Positions 9,252 through 17,994 of a stretch of DNA of 64,000 bases are shown here, piece after piece. The position numbers and the translations under genes were made by a program. The notes below the pieces were generated by a model, which worked only from the letters and a program-made list of their open reading frames with translations, was not told the origin of the DNA and made no database searches. The stretch comes from Polyangium spumosum (GTDB taxonomy: Bacteria > Myxococcota_A > Polyangia > Polyangiales > Polyangiaceae): positions 1-64,000 of the forward strand of contig NZ_WJIE01000011.1 in assembly GCF_009649845.1 (NCBI RefSeq), written 5' to 3'. How positions within the stretch are numbered: position 1 is the stretch's first letter; every line of letters begins with the position of its first letter.

Positions 9252-9911
9252 ATGGTTCATTCTCGCCTCGGTTTTGCCTCGGTCCTCGGATGGGTCCTCG
9301 TGTGCGCGGCCATCGCTGCTTGCGGTGACGAAAACAGCGGCAGCGGCGGCTCGGGGGGCAATGCGGGCACGGGCGGCACGGGCGGCACCGGCGGCACCGG
9401 CGGCATGGGCGGCACGGGCGGCATGGGCGGCGCTGGCGGAATGGGCGGCGCTGGCGGCGCGGGGATGGACCTCGTGATGACCGATGCCGACTTCGATTGT
9501 ATCCTCGATTGGCAGAAGGTCCGCTCCTTCCGCGTCACGAACAAGCTCGGCAACCTCGACGCGACGCTCGCTGCCGCGAACGACCCCGGCATGTCCGATT
9601 ACCCCGTGGGGACCGTGATCCAGCTCGTCCCGACGGAGGCGATGGTCAAGCGCGCGCCGGGCTTCTCCGCGACGTCCAGCGACTGGGAGTTTTTCTTCCT
9701 GGAGGTCTCGGACATGGGCACGAAGATCGTGCAGCGCGGCGTGACCGACGTCGTGAACCAGTTCGGCGGCAATTGCCTCGATTGCCACGCGAAGGCCCTG
9801 CCCGAGTACGATTTCGTCTGCGAGAAGGGCCACGGCTGTGATCCGCTGCCCATCGGCGACGACGTCATCCAGATGGCGCAGAACGGAGACCCGCGCTGCA
9901 CGATGCCGTGA
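9252..9911 (+). CDS. Lipoprotein with Gly-rich spacer and c-type heme motif
   Basis: 219-aa exported protein. The signal peptide ends at the lipobox IAAC (Cys24). It is followed by about 45 residues of GGT/GGM/GGA repeats (residues 32-71), a flexible spacer, then a globular domain of about 145 residues. That domain contains one CxxCH motif, CLDCH at residues 175-179, which suggests covalent heme c attachment. No distal Met ligand can be assigned with confidence. Extra cysteines (C83, C190, C196 and one near the C-terminus) may form disulfides. It could be a periplasmic or surface electron carrier, or an unusual cytochrome-like lipoprotein of unknown function. A strong terminator follows the stop. 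The GGC-repeat DNA coding the spacer is prone to slippage. Confidence 0.8.
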   Translation: MVHSRLGFASVLGWVLVCAAIAACGDENSGSGGSGGNAGTGGTGGTGGTGGMGGTGGMGGAGGMGGAGGAGMDLVMTDADFDCILDWQKVRSFRVTNKLGNLDATLAAANDPGMSDYPVGTVIQLVPTEAMVKRAPGFSATSSDWEFFFLEVSDMGTKIVQRGVTDVVNQFGGNCLDCHAKALPEYDFVCEKGHGCDPLPIGDDVIQMAQNGDPRCTMP

Positions 9912-9918
9912 GGCCGGC

Positions 9919-9956
9919 GCCGTTCCTCCAGGCTCCGCAGGACGGCCTGTTTTTTT
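9919..9956 (+). terminator. Rho-independent terminator after heme lipoprotein gene
   Basis: GCCGTTCCT (9919-9927) pairs with AGGACGGC (9939-9946) with one bulged base and an 11-nt loop. Seven T residues follow at 9950-9956. It sits just after the stop at 9911 and before the ABC-F gene. Confidence 0.75.
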
Positions 9957-9998
9957 CGGATGCGCAAGGGCCCGCCGTCCGCTAAGTAGGCGCCCCGC

Positions 9999-11624
9999 AT
10001 GATCCGGCTCGACTCCATTGGCAAGCGCCACGGCAAGCAGATCCTCTTCGTCGAGGCCTCTGCCGCCGTCAACCGCGGCGAGAAGATTGGCCTCGTCGGC
10101 CCGAACGGCTCGGGCAAGACCACGCTCTTCCGGATGATCACCCGCGAGGAGCAGCCGGACGAGGGGCAGATCGCCATCGATCGTGGCGCCACGGTCGGGT
10201 ATTTCCGGCAAGACGTCGGCGAGATGAAGGGCAAGAGCATCGTCGCCGAGACGATGGATGGCGTCGGCCCCGTCTCCGACATCGCGGCCGAGCTCGCCGA
10301 GCTCGAGGCGGCGCTCGCGGATCCGGACCGCGTGGACGAGATGGAGGAGCTGCTCGAGCGATACGGGCAAGCCCAGGCGAAATGGAGCGAGCTCGACGGT
10401 TATGCGCTCGACGCGCGGGCGCGCGAGATCCTCGCGGGCCTCGGCTTCTCGAACGAGCTCATGGACAAGGACGTCGGTACGCTCTCCGGCGGCTGGAAGA
10501 TGCGCGTGGCCCTCGCGAAGATCCTCCTGCTCCGGCCCGACGTGCTCCTGCTCGACGAGCCGACGAACCACCTCGACATCGAGTCGATCATCTGGCTCGA
10601 GGGGTTCTTGAAGTCGTACGAGGGCGCGCTCGTCATCACCGCCCACGATCGCGCCTTCATGAACCGGATCTGCACGAAGATCCTGGAGATCGACGGCGGC
10701 GATCTGACGACGTTCACGGGCAATTACGATTTTTACGAGCGGCAGCGGCAGATCGCGGCCGAGCAGGCCGAGGCGCAATACGAGCGCCAGCAGGCGATGC
10801 TCGCCAAGGAGATGCGGTTCATCGAGCGGTTCAAGACCCACGCGGCCAAGGCGGCGCAGGTCCAGAGCCGGGTGAAGAAGCTCGACAAGATCGAGAAGAT
10901 GGAGCCGCCGAAGAAGAGCAAGCGGCCGCCGATGTTCGATTTCCGGGCGCCGCCGCGCTCGGGCGAGGACGTCGCCAAGCTCGAGGGCGTGGTGAAGCGG
11001 TACGGGAGCCGCACGGTGTACGACGGGCTCGATTTCCTGGTCCGGCGGCGCGAGCGGTGGTGCGTGATGGGCGTGAACGGCGCGGGCAAATCCACGCTGC
11101 TCAAGATCATCGCGGGCGAGCTCTCGCCGGACGTGGGGGGCGCGTCGCTCGGCGCGAGCGTGAAGCTCGGGTATTTCGCGCAGCACGCGATGGACGTGCT
11201 CGACCCGACGCTCACGGTCATCGGCACCCTCATCCATTCGTTCCCCGAGGCCTCCCTCGGCACGCTGCGCACGCTGGCCGGCTGCTTCGGCTTCTCGGGC
11301 GACGACGTGGAGAAATCCGTGCGTGTGCTCTCCGGCGGGGAGAAGGCGCGGCTCGTCCTCGCGCGGATGCTCTACGATCCGCCGAATTTCCTCGTCCTCG
11401 ACGAGCCGACGAACCACCTCGACATCACCACGAAGGAGATGCTGGTGGAGGCGCTCTCGAATTTCGAGGGCACGATGCTCTTCGTCTCCCACGACCGCCA
11501 TTTCCTCGCGGCGCTCTCGAACCGCGTGCTCGAATTGACGCCGGAGGGCGTGCACAAGTACGGCGGCGGGTACCTCGAATACGTGGCCACGAGCGGGCAC
11601 GAGGCGCCGGGGCTCCGGCGGTAG
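9999..11624 (+). CDS. ABC-F family ATPase (ribosome-associated)
   Basis: 541-aa soluble protein with two ABC ATPase domains and no membrane segment. ABC-F proteins bind the ribosomal E site and relieve stalled translation or confer antibiotic protection. The first domain has Walker A GPNGSGKT (34-41), signature LSGGWKMR and Walker B LLLDEPTNHLD. The linker (about 245-315) is charged and rich in Gln/Glu/Lys (ERQRQIAAEQAEAQYE), the P-site tRNA interaction motif region. The second domain has Walker A GVNGAGKS (358-365), signature LSGGEKARL and a second DEPTNHLD. The length fits Uup/YbiT/EttA-type housekeeping members. There is no long C-terminal coiled coil as in Uup, so YbiT or YheS-like is more likely; the subgroup is not certain. 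Confidence 0.93.
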   Translation: MIRLDSIGKRHGKQILFVEASAAVNRGEKIGLVGPNGSGKTTLFRMITREEQPDEGQIAIDRGATVGYFRQDVGEMKGKSIVAETMDGVGPVSDIAAELAELEAALADPDRVDEMEELLERYGQAQAKWSELDGYALDARAREILAGLGFSNELMDKDVGTLSGGWKMRVALAKILLLRPDVLLLDEPTNHLDIESIIWLEGFLKSYEGALVITAHDRAFMNRICTKILEIDGGDLTTFTGNYDFYERQRQIAAEQAEAQYERQQAMLAKEMRFIERFKTHAAKAAQVQSRVKKLDKIEKMEPPKKSKRPPMFDFRAPPRSGEDVAKLEGVVKRYGSRTVYDGLDFLVRRRERWCVMGVNGAGKSTLLKIIAGELSPDVGGASLGASVKLGYFAQHAMDVLDPTLTVIGTLIHSFPEASLGTLRTLAGCFGFSGDDVEKSVRVLSGGEKARLVLARMLYDPPNFLVLDEPTNHLDITTKEMLVEALSNFEGTMLFVSHDRHFLAALSNRVLELTPEGVHKYGGGYLEYVATSGHEAPGLRR

Positions 11625-11642
11625 CGGGCCCTTTCTCCCACG

Positions 11643-12569
11643 ATGCCGACGCACGATATCGTCATCGTCGAGGACGACGAGGCCCTGCGGGGCTGGGTCG
11701 ACGTCGTCGACGCCGCCGACGTCTGGGGTGTCCCCTCGTTCGAGGATGCTCGGTATCTGCGCGGCCTTCACCCGGGCCGCGTGGATTGGGTATTGCAGTA
11801 TGACGGGCGGCCCGTGGGCGCGGCCTTCGTTCGACCCGCCGGCGGCGGGAGCGCAGGGCCGTGCGGCGTCGCGGGCGTGTGGGTGATTCCCGCGTTTCGT
11901 CGCCGGGGCCTGGGCTCGATCCTGCACCACGCGCTCTCGGAGCACGCGCGGCGGCTCGGGTTGCGCGAGCTGCAGATCGAGGCCCACGAGAGCCAGCGCG
12001 ACGCCCGCGCCTACCTCGAGCGGCGTGGTTACGAGGAGATCGGCCGTGAGGTCGAGCTCGTGCTCGAGCTCGATGCGGTGCCGATGCCCGAGGTGAATCC
12101 TCCGGCCGGGATCACGCTCGTGACCCGGGCCGAGCGGCCGGACCTCTTGCACGGCATGTACGAGGTCGCGCGGGAGGCCATTCCCGACATCCCCGTGGAC
12201 GAGGCGGACGAGGTGGGCTCCTTCGAGGCGTGGCTCGCCACGGACATGGACCGACCCATCCATACCCACGATTTCACGTTCATTGCCCTGGAAGGCGCCG
12301 AGGTGGTCGGGTATGCGGTGCTCCAGCGGGGCCGCGGCGGCGTCGCATTCCACAGCCTCACGGGTGTGCGGCGGGCGTGGCGCGGGCGAGGCATCGCGAG
12401 CTCGCTCAAACGCGCGCAGGTGGCGGCCGCGAAGCGATCCGGCTTCCGGCGCCTGGTGACGGAGAACGCCGAGGGGAACGACCCGATCCGGCACCTCAAC
12501 GACGCCATGGGGTACAGGCCCGTCATGAGCACGATTGTCTTCCGCGGGCCGCTCCTCGGGGGCTGCTAG
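11643..12569 (+). CDS. Tandem GNAT acetyltransferase
   Basis: 308-aa protein with two GCN5-related N-acetyltransferase domains. The first (about 1-145) has the acetyl-CoA loop VIPAFRRRGLGSILH, and the second (about 155-305) has VRRAWRGRGIASSLKRAQ followed by TENAEGNDPIRHLNDAMGY. Both carry the R/Q-x-x-G-x-G/A pyrophosphate-binding pattern, so both could bind acetyl-CoA. The two-domain arrangement resembles mycothiol synthase-type enzymes and other small-molecule acetyltransferases; the acceptor is unknown. It starts 18 nt after the ABC-F gene and its stop overlaps that of the convergent lipoprotein gene by 4 nt. Confidence 0.87.
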   Translation: MPTHDIVIVEDDEALRGWVDVVDAADVWGVPSFEDARYLRGLHPGRVDWVLQYDGRPVGAAFVRPAGGGSAGPCGVAGVWVIPAFRRRGLGSILHHALSEHARRLGLRELQIEAHESQRDARAYLERRGYEEIGREVELVLELDAVPMPEVNPPAGITLVTRAERPDLLHGMYEVAREAIPDIPVDEADEVGSFEAWLATDMDRPIHTHDFTFIALEGAEVVGYAVLQRGRGGVAFHSLTGVRRAWRGRGIASSLKRAQVAAAKRSGFRRLVTENAEGNDPIRHLNDAMGYRPVMSTIVFRGPLLGGC

Positions 12570-14665
12570 GGCCTGGGCGGCGAGAGCGCGAGATAGACCG
12601 TGCTCCAGAGCTGGAGCGCATTCGATTCATCCACGTGGCCCCGCGCCTGACCAAACGGGACGAGCCTGACCTCGCCGCCCGCGGGCTCCCAGCTCCACAG
12701 CTCCTCGGCGCGCCGCGCGCGGACGGCCTCGATACCCTCCCATGACGCGCGCTCGGCCGCCCGGAGCATTTCGCGTGTCCTCGTCGGGAGGCCCTCGCGC
12801 GCGAGCTGTCGGGACAGACCCGCGACCATGGCGGCTTGTTGCCATGACCAGACCACGGTCCCGTGGTAATCGGCCCGCGTGAACATCGCGGCGAGGGCAG
12901 GATCACCCGCGTACGCTGGATTCGCGACCAGCATGCCGACGTCCGTGCGGAGCCCGGCGGGGAACGGCCGCAAGAGCTCGCGGGCCACGATTTCGAGCAG
13001 CTCGGGCGAGGGCTCGTCGAAGAGCAGGACGAACGCCGTGTCCGAATGCATCACCGGGATCGGTCGGCCTGCGTCGTCGAGCGCGAGGGCAAGCAAGGGG
13101 ATCGGGCCTTCGATCGACGCCACCGCACGAGCGCCGTCGAGGCCGAGCGCGGCGGCGTATTCGTTGACGCGCGCGCGCGCGACTTCTTCCGGGATCTCCA
13201 ATCTGAAATAACGCTCGGCCCCTCTCCAGGCCTGGGCGAGGGCGCGCGCCTCGTCGGCCGCGGCGGGGTCCGGGCCGAGGAGATCACTCGCGAAGAGGCG
13301 CGCCGCCGCGCGCAGGGCGGCCGGGACGAGGGCCACGTTGACGTCGAACGGGATACGCCCGCCGCCGAGCCCCTGATTCGAATCGCGCCAGTTGCCCACC
13401 GAGAGGCCCGGCCCGAGCGCGATCAACGTCTCCGGGCCCGGGCGGGCCGCGAACGGGGCCGCGCGCGCGAGGACCCGCGCGAGGTTTTGCCGGAGCGCGT
13501 CGCGATAAAACCCGCCCGCAGGCGTCTCGCGGGCGAGGAACGCCTGCGCGCGCGCGCGCCCCGCGGGTGTATCGAGCAAGTAAACGGCGGCCAGGGGCGC
13601 GAGGAGGAAGTCGTCGTCGATCATCTTGTAGTCGAGGACGGGCGCGCGTAGATCCGCGGGCCGCGGGCCCGCCATCGATTGGAGCCACACCGCATATTCG
13701 CCGATCGCCTCCTCGTGCGCGACGTCGCCGTCCGGGGCGAGCCGATCGAGCACCGAGCCGAGGCCCGCCTCGATGGCAGCGGGCTCGAGGGCGGGCAGGA
13801 GCATCTGCAGCGCGAGCAACGTGTCGCGCCCGAAATACGTCAAGAAGCGCCAGGAGCCGGCGAGGAATTTCTCTCGATAGGTGAGGAAGGCGAGGGCCCG
13901 GCGCGCCACGGGGTCATCCGCCGCATTCTCATGGACGATCGATTCGACCGGAAACGGCGTGAGCGGCGGTTCGTCGAGGAGCGCCGTGACGACGAACCGC
14001 ACCTCGCCGCCGGGTCCGGCGGAGAGGACGACATCGTCGTCTTCGAGCGTGACGGTGGTCCCCTCCGAGGGCTCGACGCGAAGCTCGATGTGGTGGCCGT
14101 CGAGCATGGTGCGGCGCAAGGCGAGGGGCGGCCCGGGGTCGAGCGTGTGCGCGAGCGAGGGAGCGCCGGGGCCAAGGCCGCTCCCCATGGCGTCGCGCAA
14201 GAACCGGATGCCGCCCAGCAAGGCGTGGCGGACGCGCAAGGCGGGCGCGCGGGCGGCGAGGCGCGCCGTCACGCCACGTTTACCCTCGGGCTCCTCGACG
14301 CCTTCGAGCGTGGCGAGCGGCGCGAGGCCAAAGGCCACAGGCTCCTCGAGGGGCGCGAAATCGACGACGAGGCCGGCGTTGCCCGCGGGGAAAGCCACGA
14401 GCAGGCGCGGGGCAGGGCCGGAGGTCGTGAGGAGGTGCGCCGCGATCGGGCCGCGGCGATAAAAATGATTGGTGATGGATCCAGACATGATGTCGAAGCG
14501 CAGAAGCTCGGGGGCAGGGGAGGGCGCGTCGCGCGCTTTTGGCGTGACGTCCGCGCCGTGTCCTGCATAGCCGCTGCCCGTGCAGGCGGCGAGCGCCAAG
14601 AGCACGCCGCCTATGCGACGGAATCCATGAAATCGTGGAAGGTTCGACGTGGACGGCGCGCGCAT
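12566..14665 (-). CDS. Glycogen-debranching-like (six-hairpin) lipoprotein
   Basis: 699-aa exported protein. The N-terminus ends in a lipobox-like GGVLLALAACTG. The body resembles amylo-alpha-1,6-glucosidase or other (alpha/alpha)6-barrel glycosidases: FLTYFGRDTLLALQML near residue 281 is the typical F-GRDT-L motif, and VGNWRDSNQGLGGGRIPFDVN, VWSWQQAAMVAGL and ESNALQLWSTVYLAL are typical barrel helices near the ends of such enzymes. It may cleave an extracellular or periplasmic glycan. ATG 14665 is preferred over ATG 14692 because GGGGGAG lies directly upstream. Being a lipoprotein is unusual for this family, so a role in external polysaccharide use is more likely than in storage glycogen. 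Confidence 0.72.
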   Translation of the reverse strand: MRAPSTSNLPRFHGFRRIGGVLLALAACTGSGYAGHGADVTPKARDAPSPAPELLRFDIMSGSITNHFYRRGPIAAHLLTTSGPAPRLLVAFPAGNAGLVVDFAPLEEPVAFGLAPLATLEGVEEPEGKRGVTARLAARAPALRVRHALLGGIRFLRDAMGSGLGPGAPSLAHTLDPGPPLALRRTMLDGHHIELRVEPSEGTTVTLEDDDVVLSAGPGGEVRFVVTALLDEPPLTPFPVESIVHENAADDPVARRALAFLTYREKFLAGSWRFLTYFGRDTLLALQMLLPALEPAAIEAGLGSVLDRLAPDGDVAHEEAIGEYAVWLQSMAGPRPADLRAPVLDYKMIDDDFLLAPLAAVYLLDTPAGRARAQAFLARETPAGGFYRDALRQNLARVLARAAPFAARPGPETLIALGPGLSVGNWRDSNQGLGGGRIPFDVNVALVPAALRAAARLFASDLLGPDPAAADEARALAQAWRGAERYFRLEIPEEVARARVNEYAAALGLDGARAVASIEGPIPLLALALDDAGRPIPVMHSDTAFVLLFDEPSPELLEIVARELLRPFPAGLRTDVGMLVANPAYAGDPALAAMFTRADYHGTVVWSWQQAAMVAGLSRQLAREGLPTRTREMLRAAERASWEGIEAVRARRAEELWSWEPAGGEVRLVPFGQARGHVDESNALQLWSTVYLALSPPRP

Positions 14666-14721
14666 GATCTCCCCCACGCCGCGAGAATGCAAGGAGGGCG
14701 CCCGGTCGCGCGTGAAAGCGA

Positions 14722-16029
14722 TTACACGAGCTCTGCGATCGCGTCGATTTCTTCTCGCAGCGCCGTCACGAACGCGTCGAGCGCGCTCTCCTCGATATCG
14801 AGCCTCGGCTGCAGCCGGAGCGTGCTCCAGCGGTGCCCGCAGACGAAGCAGTAGTAGCCCCGCTTGTACATGCGGTGACAGACGAGCAGGCCGATCGGGG
14901 AGAACCCGTGGAGCTCGTCGATGCCGAAATGCTCGAACGAGAGCCAGGGGTGGTCGACCGCGAGGAGCTCCACGCCCGCGATGAGCCCCGCGCCGCGCAC
15001 CTCCACGACGAGCGGGCAGCCCGAGAGCCCGCGCCGGAGCGCCGCCTGGAAATGATCACCACGCGCCCCGGCCACGGCGAAGACCTCGGGCGTGAGCAGA
15101 TCCAGCATCGAGAGCGCCGCCACGCAGGACATCGCATTGCCGCCGAACGTCACGTTGTGCGCCTCCGCCGTGGCCATGTCCTTGCCATAAGCCCGCAGGA
15201 ACGTCTCCTTCCGCGTGAGCATGGCCGAGCAGGGCAAGAGGCCCCCGCCGAGCGCCTTCGCCAGCACGACCACGTCCGGGCGGCGTGGCCAGGTCGAGGT
15301 CCCGAGGAATCGCCCGAGCCGGCCGAGGCCCGTCTGCACCTCGTCCGCCACGAGCAACACGCCGTGTTTCTCGGTGAGCTCGCAGAGCGCCGCAATGTAG
15401 GACTCGGACAAAGGGAACACCCCTCCTTCGAGCTGGATCGGCTCCACGATGATCGCGGCCACGTCCCCGGGCGTGAGCGCGCGCGCGAGCGCGTCGACGT
15501 CCTCGCGCGGGACGGGCGAGACCCCGGGGAGGTGGGGCGCGAAGGGGTCGCGGAACATGCCCGGGTTCATGAGCGCGCAGCTCCCCATCGTGGTGCCGTG
15601 ATACGCGCCGACGAGCGAGAGCAAGCGCGGGCGGCCCGTGGCGGCGCGCGCGAGCTTCATCGCCGCCTCCACCACGTCGCTGCCCGACATCCCGAAGAAG
15701 GCGTTGTCGTAACCCGTCCGCTCGAAGAGCGCGCGCCCGAGCCGCCCCGCATAAGGATTGACCCGCGACGGATACCAGGACGGCGCGTCGGTCGCGAGAT
15801 AATCACGCAGCGCGTCCGCCACGGCCGAGGCGCGGTGCCCGAGTGATTGCGTGCCGTGCAGATCCTCGATGAGCCGGCCGTCCGGGAGGAGGAGCCGCCC
15901 GCCCCGCGTCCCCGCGATTCGATGCGGCTCGCCCGTCACGAGCACCCGCGCCGCGACGAGCGGATTGACGAAATCGCGAAACTCCTCGACGCCCTTGCGC
16001 AGGATCTCGGCGTGATCGATCGGGGCCAT
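14722..16029 (-). CDS. PLP-dependent class III aminotransferase
   Basis: 435-aa fold-type I PLP enzyme of the class III (omega-amino acid) group. Recognisable blocks are SLVGAYHGTTMGSCAL, the PLP-anchoring VLLVADEVQTGLGRLGRF, and the Schiff-base lysine K258 in VVLAKALGGG. The C-terminal part contains Cys residues in YYCFVCGHRWSTLRL, which is not usual for ornithine or acetylornithine enzymes. It may transfer amino groups from an omega-amine or diamine; the substrate is unassigned. The start is either ATG 16029, with GAGGTG upstream, or GTG 16041, which overlaps the Maf stop (GTGA). It is the third gene of the RsbR-Maf-aminotransferase operon. Confidence 0.87.
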   Translation of the reverse strand: MAPIDHAEILRKGVEEFRDFVNPLVAARVLVTGEPHRIAGTRGGRLLLPDGRLIEDLHGTQSLGHRASAVADALRDYLATDAPSWYPSRVNPYAGRLGRALFERTGYDNAFFGMSGSDVVEAAMKLARAATGRPRLLSLVGAYHGTTMGSCALMNPGMFRDPFAPHLPGVSPVPREDVDALARALTPGDVAAIIVEPIQLEGGVFPLSESYIAALCELTEKHGVLLVADEVQTGLGRLGRFLGTSTWPRRPDVVVLAKALGGGLLPCSAMLTRKETFLRAYGKDMATAEAHNVTFGGNAMSCVAALSMLDLLTPEVFAVAGARGDHFQAALRRGLSGCPLVVEVRGAGLIAGVELLAVDHPWLSFEHFGIDELHGFSPIGLLVCHRMYKRGYYCFVCGHRWSTLRLQPRLDIEESALDAFVTALREEIDAIAELV

Positions 16030-16037
16030 GGCCTTGT

Positions 16038-16625
16038 TCACCTCGCGAGATCGAAGGGCTCGATCCCGGCTTCGCGGAGGAGGCGGCAGAGCGAGAGCAG
16101 AGGCAGCCCCACGATGGCCGACTCGTCCCCGCCCCGCACGGATTCGAAGAGGCCGATGCCGCGCTTCTCGAAGAGATACCCGCCCGCGCTGCCCACCGGG
16201 TCGTCGAGCGTGACGTATCGGTCGATCAGGGCCGGCGAGAGCGCGCGCATCGTGAGCTCCACGGTGACCGTCTCGCCGAGCATCCGGCCCCGTTCGGCCG
16301 ACCAGAGCACCACGGCGGTGTGCAAGAGGTGCGTGCGCCCCGAGAGCTCTGCGAGCTGCGCGCGGCAATCGTCCGGGCTCTCGGTTTTCCGCAGGATACC
16401 GCCGTCGTATTCGGGCACCTGATCGGCGCCGATGACCCAGGCCCCGGCGCTCGCCTCGATGCTCCTCGCCTTGCCCTCGGCGAACGCGCGGGCGACGTCT
16501 CGCGGCGCGAGGCCCTCGGGCGGGTCCTCCTCGAACCGCGGGGAGCGGGCTTCATAGGGCAGGCCGAGGCGGTCGAGCAACGCGCGGCGGAAGCGGGACG
16601 TGGATGCGAGGATCAGCCGGTCCAT
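16038..16625 (-). CDS. maf: Maf/YceF-type nucleotide pyrophosphatase
   Basis: 195-aa Maf-family nucleoside triphosphate pyrophosphatase. These enzymes hydrolyse non-canonical nucleotides (m7GTP, dTTP/UTP or modified pyrimidine nucleotides) to monophosphates. The N-terminus LILASTSRFRRALLDRLGLPY is the Maf SSS-R signature. WVIGADQVPEYDGGILRKTES carries the catalytic Asp, and the tail VGSAGGYLFEKRGIGLFESVRG completes the active site. The TSRFRRALL start and GADQV favour the YceF (m7GTP) subgroup over the dTTP/UTP subgroup, with modest confidence. ATG 16625 lies inside the end of the upstream RsbR-like gene (13-nt overlap), so they are co-transcribed. Confidence 0.9.
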   Translation of the reverse strand: MDRLILASTSRFRRALLDRLGLPYEARSPRFEEDPPEGLAPRDVARAFAEGKARSIEASAGAWVIGADQVPEYDGGILRKTESPDDCRAQLAELSGRTHLLHTAVVLWSAERGRMLGETVTVELTMRALSPALIDRYVTLDDPVGSAGGYLFEKRGIGLFESVRGGDESAIVGLPLLSLCRLLREAGIEPFDLAR

Positions 16626-17872
16626 CGCCGCGGAGCATACCCCTCGACCCGCGCGCCGCGAAGCGCGCGCGTGACGCCGTCCTGCAGCGTGCTGCACGTG
16701 ACGAGCCCGCCGAAGCTCGCGTCGAGCGCGAGCAGCGTCTGCGCGACGGAGCCGCGGATGCCCGTCAGGAACACACGCGCGCCGAGCAGGGCGGCCGCGC
16801 GCGCGGCCCGCAGGATGCCGTGCGCCACGTGCGAGTCGACGTCGTCGACGCCCGTGATGTCGAGGATCGCCACGCGCGCGCCTCGCCGCGAGATCCCTTC
16901 GAGCAACGCCTCGAGCATCTGCTCGGCGCGCGCCTCGTTCAGCGCGCCCACGAGCGGCATCACGATCACGCCCTCGGCGATCGGCAAGAGCGGCGTCGAG
17001 AGCGCGCGGATCGCCTCCGCCTGCGACGCGATGATCTCCTCCTGGAGCCGCATCCGCGTCTCCTCCGCCGCGACGAGCGGGCCCTTGTCGCGCAGGAGCA
17101 AGAACCGCGCGGAGGCCCGATCCCCCGTCGCGCGCGCGTCGAACGCGGTCACGTCCGCCACGTAGACGCCTCCGTCCGCGCGCCGGAGGTGAAGCTCGCC
17201 GCGCCCGCGCCCCTCGCGATCGACCACGTCCGAGAGCCGCGCGAGCGCCTCTCCTGCGCCGTCCGCGAGGAACGAGACGAGCGGCTTGCTCGGGATCCCT
17301 TCGCCGCCGAACGTCTCCTTGAAGGCCGCGTTCGCGTAGAGCACGGCCTCGCTGCCCGCCGAGAGCGCGACCGGATCCGGCGAGGCGTCGACGAACATGC
17401 GGAAGAGCCTGTCGCCCACGGCCTCCTGCGCCGGAGCGCCGTGGAAAAACCCGTCGATCTCCGCGACGACCGCGGCGAACGCGTCCATCAACCGGAGCAC
17501 GCCCTCCCGCACGCCCGGGACGCCTTGGGCGAGCGCGTCGAGCGCGACCTCGAGGTAGTCCTTCCGGATCGCCTCCACGGACGCGAGCACGAACGCGGCG
17601 CCGTTGCCCACGGTGATCTGGTTCTCGCACCAGCTCCGCGCGCGAGCGCGGAGATCGTCGAAATCGGTGGTGAGCAGGGCGCGGGCATACGCGAGCACAT
17701 CCTCTCCGACCGAACCCATGAGCGCCTCCCTGGGCATGTCGGCGAGCCACGGCAGGTGCGGCCGCGCCCGCTCGATCGTGCGGTCGACGAGGGTGTCCTG
17801 CTGCGCGAGCAGCGCGTCGTGGAACGCCGCGAGGGGGTGTTCTCCCGAGGAGCGTCGGTTCTCTGCGCCCAT
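16613..17872 (-). CDS. RsbR-type STAS stress regulator with PAS domain
   Basis: 419-aa protein in three parts: an N-terminal helical region (about 1-160) like the RsbR non-heme globin domain; a central PAS domain with VDASPDPVALSAGSEAVLYANAAFKE; and a C-terminal STAS domain (about 290-410). The STAS part starts with LPIAEGVIVMPLVGALNEARA and carries AILDITGVDDVDSHVAHGI, where the Ser is the expected kinase target. In Bacillus, RsbR-like proteins form stressosomes with RsbS and RsbT. No RsbS, RsbT or SigB-like gene is visible nearby, so partners are elsewhere. ATG 17872 is preferred; an upstream in-frame start at 17917 adds an Arg-rich stretch. Confidence 0.85.
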   Translation of the reverse strand: MGAENRRSSGEHPLAAFHDALLAQQDTLVDRTIERARPHLPWLADMPREALMGSVGEDVLAYARALLTTDFDDLRARARSWCENQITVGNGAAFVLASVEAIRKDYLEVALDALAQGVPGVREGVLRLMDAFAAVVAEIDGFFHGAPAQEAVGDRLFRMFVDASPDPVALSAGSEAVLYANAAFKETFGGEGIPSKPLVSFLADGAGEALARLSDVVDREGRGRGELHLRRADGGVYVADVTAFDARATGDRASARFLLLRDKGPLVAAEETRMRLQEEIIASQAEAIRALSTPLLPIAEGVIVMPLVGALNEARAEQMLEALLEGISRRGARVAILDITGVDDVDSHVAHGILRAARAAALLGARVFLTGIRGSVAQTLLALDASFGGLVTCSTLQDGVTRALRGARVEGYAPRRWTG

Positions 17873-17994
17873 ACGCGCGCGGGGGAAGCGAAAATCGTGC
17901 GAGCGCCGGGCACGCACAGTTGCGGGCGAAGACGGCGCGCGCCTTTCGAGTCTGCGACGCGCGCGGGCGCGCCCCTTTCACTCGTGCACGGTCT

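Noticed and set aside
8028-12494. A 1488-codon open frame on the minus strand
   Set aside because: It lies antisense to well-supported plus-strand genes (secreted hydrolase, ABC-F, GNAT) and has the composition of a GC-rich shadow frame with no recognisable domain.
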